A stretch of DNA of 46,110 bases from Mycobacterium sp. ST-F2 (GCF_001905655.1 NZ_JMHT01000011.1:1-46110), one strand, 5' to 3'. Shown: positions 33,201-40,079, counted from the stretch's first letter. The notes: generated by a model not told the origin, from the sequence alone. A program made the numbers and translations.

Positions 33201-33570
33201 CCAGCTCGGTGTAGCCGAGGTGGGCGGCGAGGGTGCCCGCCCAGGGATCGCCCGTGCCGAGATCGTCCAGAACCTCGAGCAGCGGCCACACCATGGCATC
33301 GGGTTCCCACGGGTTGCGCTCGGCGGTCCCGGTGATCTCCGCGAGAAGTGATGTGGGGGAGCGGAATTCGATACCCGCACACACGCCGTCGGCAGCCGCT
33401 CCGCGGCCCAGCACATGCGACAGCTGCTGGCTGAGCCACCGTTCCATGCCGCGCGCGGACACCAGCACCAGTTCGGAGGCGAACGGATCCACCGGAGGTT
33501 CGGCCAGCAGCGCACCCAGCCCGGCGGCCAGCGCGCCGGTGTCCTCGGCTCGGTGCAGGTGTAGCGCCAT
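30277..33570 (-). CDS. recC: RecBCD enzyme subunit RecC
   Basis: A 1097-residue subunit, first gene of the recC-recB-recD operon. It resembles an SF1 helicase with degenerate ATPase motifs and serves for Chi recognition and strand splitting in the complex. Family features are an N-terminal FASELVLVSARGMERWLSQQL, PRDILVMCPDIDTYAPLI, the central VCLVGLDDGVFPR and a C-terminal degenerate nuclease-like domain (from about 820). The ATG at 33570 starts the chain MALHLHRAEDT. About 93 bp separate it from echA3 upstream. No SOS (LexA) box was seen before it. Confidence 0.95.
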   Translation of the reverse strand: MALHLHRAEDTGALAAGLGALLAEPPVDPFASELVLVSARGMERWLSQQLSHVLGRGAAADGVCAGIEFRSPTSLLAEITGTAERNPWEPDAMVWPLLEVLDDLGTGDPWAGTLAAHLGYTELGSPEETQLRQGRRYAVARRLAGLFDTYAKARPAMLADWQGGGNSDGAGGQLDEDLRWQPPLWRATAARVDADPPPVRQAKTIARLLDSPSELPPRLSLFGHTRLPAADLELLGALATHHDLHLWLPHPSDPLWQTLSDLRGQVSRRSDDSRRRVGHPLLQTLGRDLRELQRGLPTAQTDQFHPRPGFPDTLLGRLQSDISADEVRPADRRHLAQDDRSVQIHRCHGAARQIDVLRDVLLGLLDDDETLQPRDILVMCPDIDTYAPLITAAFGAGEHADLSHPAQGMRVRLADRALTQTNPLLGVLAELLDIADGRATASSVLSLAHSEPVRRRFAFSDDDLVAITEWVGATGIRWGFDAAHRTPYDLQRYPQNTWRFGVDRLLVGAAMSDDSQDWLGTALPLDDVDSGRVELAGRLAEYVQRLRGVVDRLTGAAPLDGWVDVLRDAVAQLTRVGPDDQWQQAQLDRELAKVLTHAGSRSGTTLRLPDVRSLLRRQLAGRPTRANFRTGTLTVCTMVPMRSVPHRVVCLVGLDDGVFPRTNIADGDDVLARHPLTGERDIRSEDRQLLLDAICSATDTLVVTYTGTDEHSGEHRPPAVPVQELLDALDQTTGEPVRDHIVADHPLQPFDIRTVARDRLVPDRPFTYDPAALRGARAVLGERRPKPRLIDGPLDETPCGDVELAELLRFFANPVRGFFRALDYTLPWDADELSDEMPVAIDGLGRWAVGERMLDDLMIGRGPDFVLGAEWRLGTLPPGHLGWRQAKEIRGEAMELAAAARTLQQGEASALDIDVDLGGGRRLTGTVAPLWQDRTVTVTYSKLGAKHRLQAWVTLVALAAAAPEREWEAYCIGRGRRNGVDAMGYHPPEQPLSVLRDLVAIYDAGRREPLPLPLKTSLEWARARQFDDPAPDRSAESEWRFEKDGAEYAEVWGTAAPLQVLLDAPRDDEVAVRGETTRLGAYASRLWLPLLDAERRM

Positions 33571-33663
33571 CGGCTCACCTTAGGTCGGGCCACCGACAGT
33601 GGGCTCGGGTCGGGTACCGACGATGGGCTTGGGTCGGGGCTTCGACCGCGTCCAGGCGGGGTG

Positions 33664-34371
33664 TTACCCGCCGAATTCGGCGGCCAGGCCGTCGATGCCG
33701 GCCTGGATTGCGGCCAGCGCTCCGGCCCGGGCCTTGAGCTTGCTGGCCAGGTGATGCTGGGTGTGCAGCGTCGCCGCGAAACCCGCGGCCACTTCCTGGG
33801 CCCGGCTCAGTACGTGCTCCGCCTCGACGACCTCGTCCAGCCAACCGGCCGCCCGCGCTTCCTCACCGGTGAACGTCGCGGCCAGCCCGACCGCCCGCTG
33901 GAAGGCCGAATTGGTCAGCCGCATGCGAAGGATCTCGATGCAGGACTGCGGCACCGTCATGCCGATGGCGACCTCGTTGGCCTGGCATCGCATGGTGGGC
34001 GACCCGACCCGATGGTCGCCGGAGCACAGGAGGAACGAGCCGCCGGCGATGGCGTGGCCGGTCGCGGCGATCACCACGGGGACGGGGAAACGCAGGAGCC
34101 GGGCGTTCAGTTCGACACCGCCGCGCAGCATGGCCAGCCCGGCCGCCGCGTCTCCCGAGCCGAAGATCGCGAGGTCGAACCCGGCGCTCAGCACCCGGTT
34201 GTTACCGGCGAAAACGATCGACTTGACGGCTCCGGTCGCGGCAGCCTGCTCGGCCTGATCCAGTGCGGCGTGGATGTTCTGCTGCATCGTCGGGCTCAGG
34301 ACGTTGACCTTGCCGTCGTCCAGCGTGATGGTGGCGACGGCGTCGGTCACGGAGTAGCTGACGGTGCTCAT
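33664..34371 (-). CDS. echA3: Enoyl-CoA hydratase/isomerase (crotonase) family protein
   Basis: A 235-residue cytosolic member of the crotonase superfamily. The N-terminal VATITLDDGKVNVLS and the oxyanion-hole segment RVLSAGFDL (about residues 60-68) are typical. The second oxyanion region, usually with a Gly-Gly and an acidic residue, reads HAIAGGSFLLCSGDHRVG (about 109-126). The usual catalytic glutamates of hydratases are not obvious, so the reaction cannot be named; other crotonase reactions are possible. Its place directly upstream of recC matches the M. tuberculosis echA3 position (Rv0632c, 231 residues, as I recall), and that supports the symbol. Confidence 0.88.
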   Translation of the reverse strand: MSTVSYSVTDAVATITLDDGKVNVLSPTMQQNIHAALDQAEQAAATGAVKSIVFAGNNRVLSAGFDLAIFGSGDAAAGLAMLRGGVELNARLLRFPVPVVIAATGHAIAGGSFLLCSGDHRVGSPTMRCQANEVAIGMTVPQSCIEILRMRLTNSAFQRAVGLAATFTGEEARAAGWLDEVVEAEHVLSRAQEVAAGFAATLHTQHHLASKLKARAGALAAIQAGIDGLAAEFGG

Positions 34372-34447
34372 CGGTTCTCCCTCGGTCGGTCCCGGGCCGG
34401 GATCGGGTTTGAGCCGATGCTAGACGGGCCTTCGGCGGGCCCCGCTG

Positions 34448-35284
34448 TCAGTGGACGCCGTTGCGGTGCCGGCCCTTGGTGCCGTCATCGAACCACTGGA
34501 TTTCCAGTTCGGTGGTCTCGTCGGCTTCCCGGCTGCGCCAGCGGTCCTGGGTTTCCCGGACGGCGCGGTTCATGCGGTCGATCTCGGCCCGGAACACCTC
34601 GGGCCGCGTCTCCTTGGAGGCGTAGTGGAAGTACGTCAGCACGCTGCGCAGCAGCTCGAGTTTCTGCTTCTCCCGCTTGGCCAGGTCGTGCGTCGTCATC
34701 AGCTCCAACCGCTGCACCGGCTGCAGCGCGGCCCAGTCGAGCACGGCCTTCGTCTCGAACTCGCGGGGCTTGGCCGCGAACCGGGACTTCTTGCCGGCCG
34801 CGGCGACCGGCATGTCGTAGTAGGTGAGCGTGCCCTCGAACCGGGACCGGATCGAGCCGCCCAACTCCTCACGACTGATCGCCGAATCCCAGACGGTTCG
34901 CCACTCCTGGCCTGGAGCCAGGACCAAAAGTTCGCTGGGCAGCCGCAATTCGGTCACGTCGAGCTCGCCGTCGTGGTCGGAATCCTCGTAGATGGCCACG
35001 GTCGGATGATGGGTGAAATCGAACGAGACGTTGTGCGCCGCGGTCTGCCCGAAGTTACGGACCACCAGCTCGATGACGTGCCAGTCCGATGCGTTCGGCT
35101 CCATGTACATGGTGACCTGCGGGCGGACCTGATCCTGCTTGAGCTGGCGATTCTTGGCCAGCTGACGGTTCACCACGATCAACACGACGATGCCGAACAC
35201 CAGCGCCGCCCAGGCCGCGATGGCCAGCCAGCCACCTGATCCCAGGCCCGTCAGATCGTCCCAACGTTGAGATATCCAGTCCAC
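34448..35284 (-). CDS. Conserved membrane protein with single N-terminal helix
   Basis: A 278-residue protein of unknown function. One membrane helix (about residues 18-39, WLAIAAWAALVFGIVVLIVV) is followed by a charged segment rich in Lys and Gln and then a beta-rich domain (about 55-165) with the pattern VIELVVRNFGQTAAHNVSF. The C-terminal part (about 170-278) is helical and highly charged. The first 17 residues are probably outside and the bulk inside the cell, judged by positive charges after the helix. It sits between echA3 and the glyoxalase II gene, the same order I recall for Rv0633c. An ATG at 35284 is the start. Confidence 0.8.
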   Translation of the reverse strand: MDWISQRWDDLTGLGSGGWLAIAAWAALVFGIVVLIVVNRQLAKNRQLKQDQVRPQVTMYMEPNASDWHVIELVVRNFGQTAAHNVSFDFTHHPTVAIYEDSDHDGELDVTELRLPSELLVLAPGQEWRTVWDSAISREELGGSIRSRFEGTLTYYDMPVAAAGKKSRFAAKPREFETKAVLDWAALQPVQRLELMTTHDLAKREKQKLELLRSVLTYFHYASKETRPEVFRAEIDRMNRAVRETQDRWRSREADETTELEIQWFDDGTKGRHRNGVH

Positions 35285-35404
35285 CGCGCCATCCAGTCCG
35301 CTCAGTCATCGATCGGTTTCTATCCCGACAAAAATATTCGCTGGCGAACTTGTACAACGGAGGAAAAACAGTTGCTGCATGGCTAACTGCCAGCAACTGC
35401 TCCG

Positions 35405-36118
35405 TCAGCCACCCATGAGCATGCGCCACTGATCCAGGTTGCTGGCCCGGTAGACGTAATTGGTGCGACGGACGTCTTCGAGCGGCGCGCTGGGTTCGGC
35501 CGAATACCAGTGCCCGGGGAAGACCGTCGGATCGCCCGGCAGGGCGGCCAGCGCCTGCAGGCTGCGGAACATGTCGTCGACGTTCCCGCCCGGGAAATCG
35601 GTGCGGCCGCAGCCTTCCAGGAACAGGGTGTCGCCGGCCACCAGGCGACCGTCGAGCAGGAAGCACTGGCTGCCGGGGGTGTGCCCGGGGGTGTGCAGCA
35701 GCTCGATCGGCACGGCCCCGACCTGCACGACGTCACCATGCTGGTGGGACGTCAGCTCCGACGGCGCGATGCCGGTCACCCGGGAGACCCAGTCTGCTTC
35801 GTGGGCGTTGACGTGCACCGGCACGCTGACGCGCTCCAGCAGTTCGGCCAGGCCCTTGAGCTCGAAACCCATCATCGAGCCGCCGACGTGGTCGGGGTGG
35901 TGGTGGGTGACCAGCACGCCGGACAGGTGCAGGCCGTCGGCCTCCAGGACGTCGACCAGATCCCCGGCCGCGTACGCCGGGTCGACCACCACACAGTCGC
36001 CGGTCTCCCGGTCGCCGATCAGGTAGGCGAAGTTGCGCATCTGCGCGGCGATGGGATCGGTCGCCGCGAAGTCGCGGCCGGCGAGCAACTGGCGGAAATA
36101 CAGGCGGTCATCAGGCAT
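35405..36118 (-). CDS. Hydroxyacylglutathione hydrolase-like metallo-beta-lactamase (glyoxalase II)
   Basis: A 237-residue cytosolic metal-dependent hydrolase. The metallo-beta-lactamase signature is VTHHHPDHVGGSM (about residues 69-81), with further ligands in LLHTPGHTPGSQCF (about 137-150), the acidic ligand in RLVAGDTLFLEGCGR (about 156-170) and FPGHWYS near 204. Glyoxalase II enzymes hydrolyse thioester adducts; in mycobacteria, which lack glutathione, a mycothiol conjugate is the likely substrate. The position corresponds to Rv0634c. A following downstream stretch to 35284 holds no gene. Confidence 0.9.
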   Translation of the reverse strand: MPDDRLYFRQLLAGRDFAATDPIAAQMRNFAYLIGDRETGDCVVVDPAYAAGDLVDVLEADGLHLSGVLVTHHHPDHVGGSMMGFELKGLAELLERVSVPVHVNAHEADWVSRVTGIAPSELTSHQHGDVVQVGAVPIELLHTPGHTPGSQCFLLDGRLVAGDTLFLEGCGRTDFPGGNVDDMFRSLQALAALPGDPTVFPGHWYSAEPSAPLEDVRRTNYVYRASNLDQWRMLMGG

Positions 36119-36197
36119 GCCGACAGCTTAAGAGGGCGGTCGGCCGTGTGATGTGGGTGTGGACGGGGTGGGGTACGGGCGTGACGCGGGTCGGGTC

Positions 36198-36272
36198 CGC
36201 GTGGCTCGGTCCGCGTTGGGCCCGCGTGGCTCGGTCCGCGTTGGGCCCGCGTGGCTCTGCCCGCGTTGCTTG
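36198..36272. repeat. 25-bp tandem repeat, three units
   Basis: Two identical units (36198-36222 and 36223-36247) share the core CGCGTGGCTCGGTCCGCG; a third unit (36248-36272) is degenerate (GGCTCTGCCCGCG). The unit is not a multiple of three, so it is unlikely to be coding. It lies just upstream of the glyoxalase II start. Confidence 0.8.
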
Positions 36273-36357
36273 GCCGAGTCGAAGTGCGCGGCTTCAATCT
36301 CGCCGCGCGGATGGCAGGCAGATTGCAGCCATGTACGTATTTCGGCCTCGGGGCGTC

Positions 36358-36399
36358 CCTGACGTCAATCGGGACTGGTAAGGACGCTGGTTGATTGAA
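36358..36399 (+). repeat. Dispersed spaced repeat, copy 1 (left of DUF559 gene)
   Basis: CCTGACGTCAATCG (36358-36371), 20 unrelated bases, then TGATTGAA (36392-36399). The same two blocks with the same 20-base gap recur at 37660-37701. Within a copy TCAATC and GATTGA can pair. The copies flank the gene at 36583-37422. Confidence 0.65.
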
Positions 36400-36582
36400 A
36401 CCACGGATTTTTGCGCTGGGCGGGCATGCCGCTGGGCGGCGTTGATGGGCGGTGGCGTTTTTGCGTCGGGCGACCACTTCGCAGGGCGGCGTTCATTCAC
36501 AGTGCGGCATTCATCCACAGGGTGAGCTCAGCGGCACGGGTTTGGACGCGGTGGCGTCGGAGGTTCCCGACAACATCGCGCC

Positions 36583-37422
36583 ATGAGGGTAATCATCGGC
36601 AGCGAGGCGCTGGCCGCGGGAATGGTCACGCGCAATGACCTGCGGAGGCGCTACACGCGCATGTTCCCGGACGTGTACGGCCCGCCCAAACCGACCATTC
36701 GGGAACGCGCTCGCGGTGCGTGGTTGTGGTCCGGCCGGCGTGGTGTCATCGCAGGAGTGGCGGCGTCGGCGCTGCATTGGGCGAAATACGTCGACGACGA
36801 TGTCCCGATCGAGTTGCTGTGGCGGAACGGTCGCCCACCGAGCGGTTTGATCGTGCGGAATGAGATATACGCGGCGGATGAGGTCACGACGTACGACGGG
36901 ATTCCGCTGACCACGCCGGCGCGAACGATCTTCGATCTGGGTCGGCACCTCAACCGCGATGCGGCCGTCGCACGGATCGACGCACTGCTGTGGTTGGGTC
37001 GTGTCGGCGTGCCCGATGTTGAGCCGATCGCCGCACGATATCCGTGGGCGCGCGGTGTCGAAAAGCTGCGCGTGGCACTGGAGCTGGCCGACGACGGGGC
37101 CGAGTCGCCCCGGGAGTCGCGGCTGCGCCTACTGCTCACGGATGCGGGGATGCGTCCGACCGACACTCAAATCCCGGTCTACGAGGGCAACCGGCTGATC
37201 ACCAAGTTCGACATGGGTTGGAAGCAACTGCGAATCGGGGTGCAGTACGAGGGAAAGCACCATCAGACCGATCGTGGGCAGTATGTATACGACCTGCAGG
37301 TGCTGCCAAAGCTCGAAGCGAGAAATTGGATCGTCGTCAAGGTCATCAAGGAAGACACCGACAATGACATCCTGGCCCGGGTGGCGGCGGCTTTGTACCG
37401 CCGTGGGTGGCGGGCGGCGTAG
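36583..37422 (+). CDS. DUF559/Vsr-like nuclease-fold protein
   Basis: A 279-residue protein of a family that is abundant and variable in actinobacteria. The N-terminal 100 residues resemble an AbiEi-type winged domain (GMVTRNDLRRRYTRMFPDVY, then IPLTTPARTIFDLGRHL). The C-terminal 120 residues (about 165-279) resemble the DUF559 domain, a relative of Vsr and restriction endonucleases, with FDMGWKQLRIGVQYEGKHH as a PD-(D/E)xK-like core (D210, E221, K223 approximately). A nuclease role is plausible but unproven. The ATG at 36583 is in CGCGCCATGAGG. It lies alone among repeats and between core genes, which suggests an accessory gene gained separately. Confidence 0.75.
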   Translation: MRVIIGSEALAAGMVTRNDLRRRYTRMFPDVYGPPKPTIRERARGAWLWSGRRGVIAGVAASALHWAKYVDDDVPIELLWRNGRPPSGLIVRNEIYAADEVTTYDGIPLTTPARTIFDLGRHLNRDAAVARIDALLWLGRVGVPDVEPIAARYPWARGVEKLRVALELADDGAESPRESRLRLLLTDAGMRPTDTQIPVYEGNRLITKFDMGWKQLRIGVQYEGKHHQTDRGQYVYDLQVLPKLEARNWIVVKVIKEDTDNDILARVAAALYRRGWRAA

Positions 37423-37756
37423 TTCGGTGGCCTGGTCTCGACGGTCCGTGGCTCTACAAGTTCAAAGCCGACAAGGACTTTTGGGGACAACCAAGACGAA
37501 CACCAATGATCGTCCCGCCCCCCAACCAGGCGCATCAGGTGACCACTGCCCGATCTTGGCTACTCACGTTGCGTCGAAGGCCTGGCTACTGGCTTCAATC
37601 AGCCTGCCGGTTGGGGTGAGCGCATTGCACTGAGGTATCGATGGTGCGGCGTAGCGGTACCTGACGTCAATCGCCACGTGCGAGACAAAGCGATGATTGA
37701 AGTCCGGGACACCTGCGGCACCGGATCTGGGCGACAAAACAACGCCGACCGCTGGG
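37423..37756. other. Non-coding region with large imperfect inverted repeat
   Basis: No supported gene. A 108-bp imperfect inverted repeat spans 37594-37701 and is listed separately. Translations in this area occur only in frames fused with the 45-bp repeats and do not look like a protein family. Confidence 0.5.
37594..37701. repeat. Imperfect 108-bp inverted repeat made of two opposed copies of the spaced repeat
   Basis: The right half (37660-37701) is an exact-spacing copy of the element at 36358-36399. The left half (37594-37635) is a degenerate copy in reverse. Symmetric matches about centre 37647.5 are TTCAATCA with TGATTGAA (ends), ATTG with CAAT (37624-37627 and 37668-37671) and AGGTA with TACCT (37633-37637 and 37658-37662). 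Confidence 0.65.
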
Positions 37757-38044
37757 GCCGATGCGGATACCCAGGCGCGGACTCCCGATCGGGCCGCGGG
37801 TGCCGATGCGGATACCCAGGCGCGGACTCCCGATCGGGCCGCGGGTGCCGATGCGGATACCCAGGCGCGGGCTCCCGATCGGGCCGCGGGTGCGGATGCG
37901 GATACCGAGGCGCGGGCTCCCGATCGGGCCGCGGGTGCCGATGCGGACACCGCGGCGACAGCCGCCGTCGAAACGAACAACAAGCCGACAGCAGCCGTCG
38001 AGTGGCCTGAAATAGTGGGATTGAGCTGCCGTTTTGGCAGGTGA
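37697..38044 (+). CDS. Doubtful repeat-encoded ORF, 115 residues
   Basis: A possible protein with four copies of a 15-residue unit (core ADADTQARTPDRAAG) between a short N-terminus and a C-terminus without recognisable motif. The only start is a TTG at 37697, inside the inverted repeat, with no ribosome site. The 45-bp repeat leaves all three plus frames and at least one minus frame open, so openness is no evidence of coding. Its end overlaps the -35 of the promoter at 38034. I list it only as a possibility; it is more likely a non-coding variable repeat. Confidence 0.2.
   Translation: MKSGTPAAPDLGDKTTPTAGADADTQARTPDRAAGADADTQARTPDRAAGADADTQARAPDRAAGADADTEARAPDRAAGADADTAATAAVETNNKPTAAVEWPEIVGLSCRFGR
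37757..37936. repeat. 45-bp tandem repeat (VNTR-like), four units plus partial
   Basis: Units at 37757-37801, 37802-37846, 37847-37891 and 37892-37936, each starting GC(C/G)GATGCGGATACC and ending GATCGGGCCGCGGGT, differ at only a few bases. A fifth partial unit begins at 37937 and fades after about 20 bases. There are no spacers, so it is not a CRISPR array. Such minisatellites vary in number between strains. Confidence 0.92.
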
Positions 38045-38063
38045 AACAGCGAGACGGTAACCT
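38034..38063 (+). promoter_or_regulatory. Candidate sigma-A promoter for tRNA-Thr/Met-rpmG-hadABC
   Basis: TTGGCA (38034-38039), 18 bases, TAACCT (38058-38063). Transcription would start near 38070, about 50 bases before tRNA-Thr. The next genes are close together with no terminator, so this promoter could serve the whole set. Confidence 0.5.
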
Positions 38064-38118
38064 CTTTAAGGCCCACGGGGTAGACGGTCGTAACCGGCAG
38101 TTCGAAACCGAGGGTCAG

Positions 38119-38191
38119 GCCCCCTTAGCTCAGTCGGCAGAGCGTTTCCATGGTAAGGAAAAGGTCAACGGTTCGATTCCGTTAGGGGGCT
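38119..38191 (+). tRNA. tRNA-Thr (anticodon GGT)
   Basis: GCCCCCT (38119-38125) pairs with AGGGGGC (38184-38190); discriminator T at 38191, no encoded CCA. The loop ATGGTAA between TTTCC and GGAAA gives anticodon GGT. The T-arm GGTTCGATTCC is regular. Confidence 0.96.
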
Positions 38192-38258
38192 CGGTGGACA
38201 TATGGCGAGCGGAGCGACGGAAGTAAAAATCCGCCGCTGCGCCGCCTGTGTCTGTCGG

Positions 38259-38335
38259 GGCGGTGTAGCTCAGCTGGTTAGAGCGCACGACTCATAATCG
38301 TGAGGTCGGGAGATCGAGCCTCCCCACCGCTACCA
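38259..38335 (+). tRNA. tRNA-Met (anticodon CAT, elongator type)
   Basis: GGCGGTG (38259-38265) pairs with CACCGCT (38325-38331, one G-T pair at the end); discriminator A, and CCA is encoded (38333-38335). The loop CTCATAA between CACGA and TCGTG gives anticodon CAT. The D-loop CAGCTGGTTAGAG fits an elongator tRNA-Met; the initiator has a different, unpaired 1-72 end and GGG/CCC anticodon stem pairs. Confidence 0.94.
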
Positions 38336-38370
38336 GCACAACAGAGATTCGAAGCGAAAGAGGCAGAGAC

Positions 38371-38538
38371 GTGGCGTCGAGTACCGACGTACGGCCGAAG
38401 ATCACCTTGGCCTGCGAGGTGTGCAAGCACCGTAACTACATCACCAAGAAGAACCGTCGTAACGACCCGGATCGTCTTGAGATCAAGAAGTTCTGCCCGA
38501 ACTGCGGTACGCACCAGCCGCACAAAGAGTCGCGTTAG
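38371..38538 (+). CDS. rpmG: 50S ribosomal protein L33
   Basis: A 55-residue large-subunit ribosomal protein. The sequence [20 protein letters not shown] and the end [17 protein letters not shown] show the two CxxC pairs (CEVC and CPNC) of the zinc-binding form of L33. The GTG at 38371 follows GAGGCAGAGAC. Mycobacteria carry several L33 genes, and a cysteine-free form is used under zinc limitation; this is the zinc-bearing copy. It lies 35 bases after tRNA-Met and 9 bases before hadA, so it is probably cotranscribed with hadABC, as in M. tuberculosis (rpmG2). Confidence 0.96.
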
Positions 38539-38547
38539 CCACTCGCC

Positions 38548-39027
38548 GTGGGTCTGGCGGACATTGTCGGCTTCCACTACCGGCATCCGGATAGCTACGA
38601 GGTCGGTCGCGAGAAGATCCGTGAGCATGCGATCGCCGTTCAGAACGACGACGCGTCCTTCTACACGGAGTCGGCCGCGGCCGAGCTCGGCTATGACGCG
38701 CTGCTGGCACCGCTGACTTTCATCAGCATCTTCGGTTACCAGGCGCAGCTGGCGATGTTCGGCGCGGCCGGCATCGCCATCTCGGACGCTCAGATCGTCC
38801 ATGTGGATCAATCGCTGAAGTTTCTGCAGCCCATCAAGGCCGGAGACAAGCTGCACTGCGACGTACACGTCGAGTCGTTCCGGCAGGCGCACGGCACCGA
38901 CATCATCGTGACCAAGAACATCATCACCAACGATCGCGGTGAGGTTGTGCAGGAGGCCTACACGACCTTGGCTGGTCGATCGGGTGACGAGGACGGACAG
39001 GGAGGATTCTCAGATGGCGCTTCGTGA
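38548..39027 (+). CDS. hadA: (3R)-hydroxyacyl-ACP dehydratase subunit HadA
   Basis: A 159-residue hot-dog fold protein, the substrate-binding partner of HadB in the FAS-II dehydratase HadAB, which acts in early elongation of meromycolic acids. Features are an N-terminal MaoC-like segment (FHYRHPDSYEVGREKIREHA) and AQIVHVDQSLKFLQPIKAGD. It lacks the Asp-His catalytic pair, which HadB supplies. HadA is the target linked to thiacetazone and isoxyl. The GTG at 38548 is 9 bases after rpmG. The 3' end overlaps hadB by 14 bases, which indicates translational coupling. Confidence 0.95.
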   Translation: MGLADIVGFHYRHPDSYEVGREKIREHAIAVQNDDASFYTESAAAELGYDALLAPLTFISIFGYQAQLAMFGAAGIAISDAQIVHVDQSLKFLQPIKAGDKLHCDVHVESFRQAHGTDIIVTKNIITNDRGEVVQEAYTTLAGRSGDEDGQGGFSDGAS

Positions 39028-39442
39028 GTTCAGTTCGGTCAAGGTCGGCGACGAGCTGCCCGAGCAGATCATCAAGCTGACCCGGCAGGACCTGGTCAAC
39101 TACGCCGGCGTTTCCGGTGACCTGAACCCGATCCACTGGGACGACGAGATCGCCAAGCAGGTCGGTCTGGACACCGCCATCGCGCACGGCATGCTGACCA
39201 TGGGCCTCGGCGGCGGATACATCACCAACTGGGTCGGCGATCCGGCTGCTGTCACCGAATACAACGTCCGCTTCACCTCCGTGGTCCCGGTCCCCAACGA
39301 CGGCATCGGCGCCGAGCTGGTTTTCACCGGCCGCGTGAAGTCGGTCGACGAGGAATCCAAGTCGGTCACCATCGCGCTGTCCGCCACCACCGGTGGAAAG
39401 AAGATCTTCGGCCGCGCCGTCGCAACCGCGAAGTTGGCGTAG
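39014..39442 (+). CDS. hadB: (3R)-hydroxyacyl-ACP dehydratase catalytic subunit HadB
   Basis: A 142-residue hot-dog fold subunit that carries the active site of both HadAB and HadBC. The hydratase-2 motif YAGVSGDLNPIHWDDEIAK (about 29-47) includes the catalytic Asp and His. The reaction removes water from (3R)-hydroxyacyl-ACP in mycolic acid elongation. The ATG at 39014 has GGAGG at 39001-39005 and lies inside the end of hadA. The next gene, hadC, begins 3 bases after its stop. Confidence 0.96.
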   Translation: MALREFSSVKVGDELPEQIIKLTRQDLVNYAGVSGDLNPIHWDDEIAKQVGLDTAIAHGMLTMGLGGGYITNWVGDPAAVTEYNVRFTSVVPVPNDGIGAELVFTGRVKSVDEESKSVTIALSATTGGKKIFGRAVATAKLA

Positions 39443-39445
39443 CTC

Positions 39446-39958
39446 ATGCCGGTGAATCCCGACATCCTGGGGATGGTCCACAAGTACCCCCAGGTCTTCA
39501 CCGTGGGGCGCGAGCAGGTTCGGCAGTACGCCAAGGCCGTCAAGTCGGATCATCCGGTCTCGATGGACGAAGCTGCCGCTGCCGAACTGGGCCACGACAC
39601 CCTGATCGCCGGTCCGACCTTCGTGTCGATCGTCGCGCTGCTGGTCCAGCAGGATTTCTTCCGCGTGGTCGATGTCGGCATGGAGACCATGCAGATCATC
39701 CAGGTGGACCAGAAGTTCGTCTACCACCGCCCGGTCAAGGTCGGCGACCGGTTGCACGCGACCGTCGAGATCATCTCCATCGAGCACCGGTTCGGCGCCG
39801 ACATCGTGCAGACCCGCAACACCCTCACCGATGATGACGGTGGCGTCATCATGGAGGCCTTCACCACGCTGATGGGCCACGAGGGCGACAATTCGGTGTC
39901 GGTGCGCTATGACCGCGAGACCGGGCAGGTGCTGCGCTCGGCTGCTGGAGCGGATTAG
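39446..39958 (+). CDS. hadC: (3R)-hydroxyacyl-ACP dehydratase subunit HadC
   Basis: A 170-residue hot-dog fold paralog of HadA that pairs with HadB to form HadBC, which acts on longer, later meromycolate intermediates. It shares with HadA the lines MVHKYPQVFTVGREQVRQYA and IIQVDQKFVYHRPVKVGDRL, and lacks the catalytic pair. The ATG at 39446 lies 3 bases after hadB. Changes in hadC affect cording and drug response in mycobacteria, as known from the family. A stable hairpin and a promoter-like TACACT follow the gene before tRNA-Trp. Confidence 0.95.
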   Translation: MPVNPDILGMVHKYPQVFTVGREQVRQYAKAVKSDHPVSMDEAAAAELGHDTLIAGPTFVSIVALLVQQDFFRVVDVGMETMQIIQVDQKFVYHRPVKVGDRLHATVEIISIEHRFGADIVQTRNTLTDDDGGVIMEAFTTLMGHEGDNSVSVRYDRETGQVLRSAAGAD

Positions 39959-39979
39959 TAACTCAGACTGGGGCCGATG

Positions 39980-39985
39980 TACACT
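39980..39985 (+). promoter_or_regulatory. Possible -10 element for tRNA-Trp/secE/nusG
   Basis: TACACT fits the mycobacterial TAnnnT -10 pattern, about 118 bases before tRNA-Trp. The -35 (TTAGTA, 19 bases upstream) is weak, so the call is tentative. Confidence 0.3.
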
Positions 39986-40079
39986 CGGTCCTCGGGGATC
40001 CACCCTTTTCAGCGCGCTGTCCGTCGGTTACACATCGACCGATCGGGGAGCGCGCGAACTGTGTGAGGACCCAACCAGA

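Larger units (their letters stand above)
36119..36582. other. Intergenic region with tandem and dispersed repeats
   Basis: No supported gene. It carries a 25-bp tandem repeat (36198-36272) and one copy of a spaced repeat (36358-36399), described separately. Open frames here have repeat-derived, arginine-rich translations and look spurious. The last 60 bases before 36583 hold a GGAGG at about 36559-36563 and the start of the DUF559 gene. Confidence 0.55.

Noticed and set aside
33571..33663. LexA (SOS) box before recC
   Set aside because: No sequence close to the mycobacterial palindrome with GAAC/GTTC arms was seen.
37757..37957. CRISPR array
   Set aside because: The 45-bp units abut without spacers and there are no cas genes nearby.
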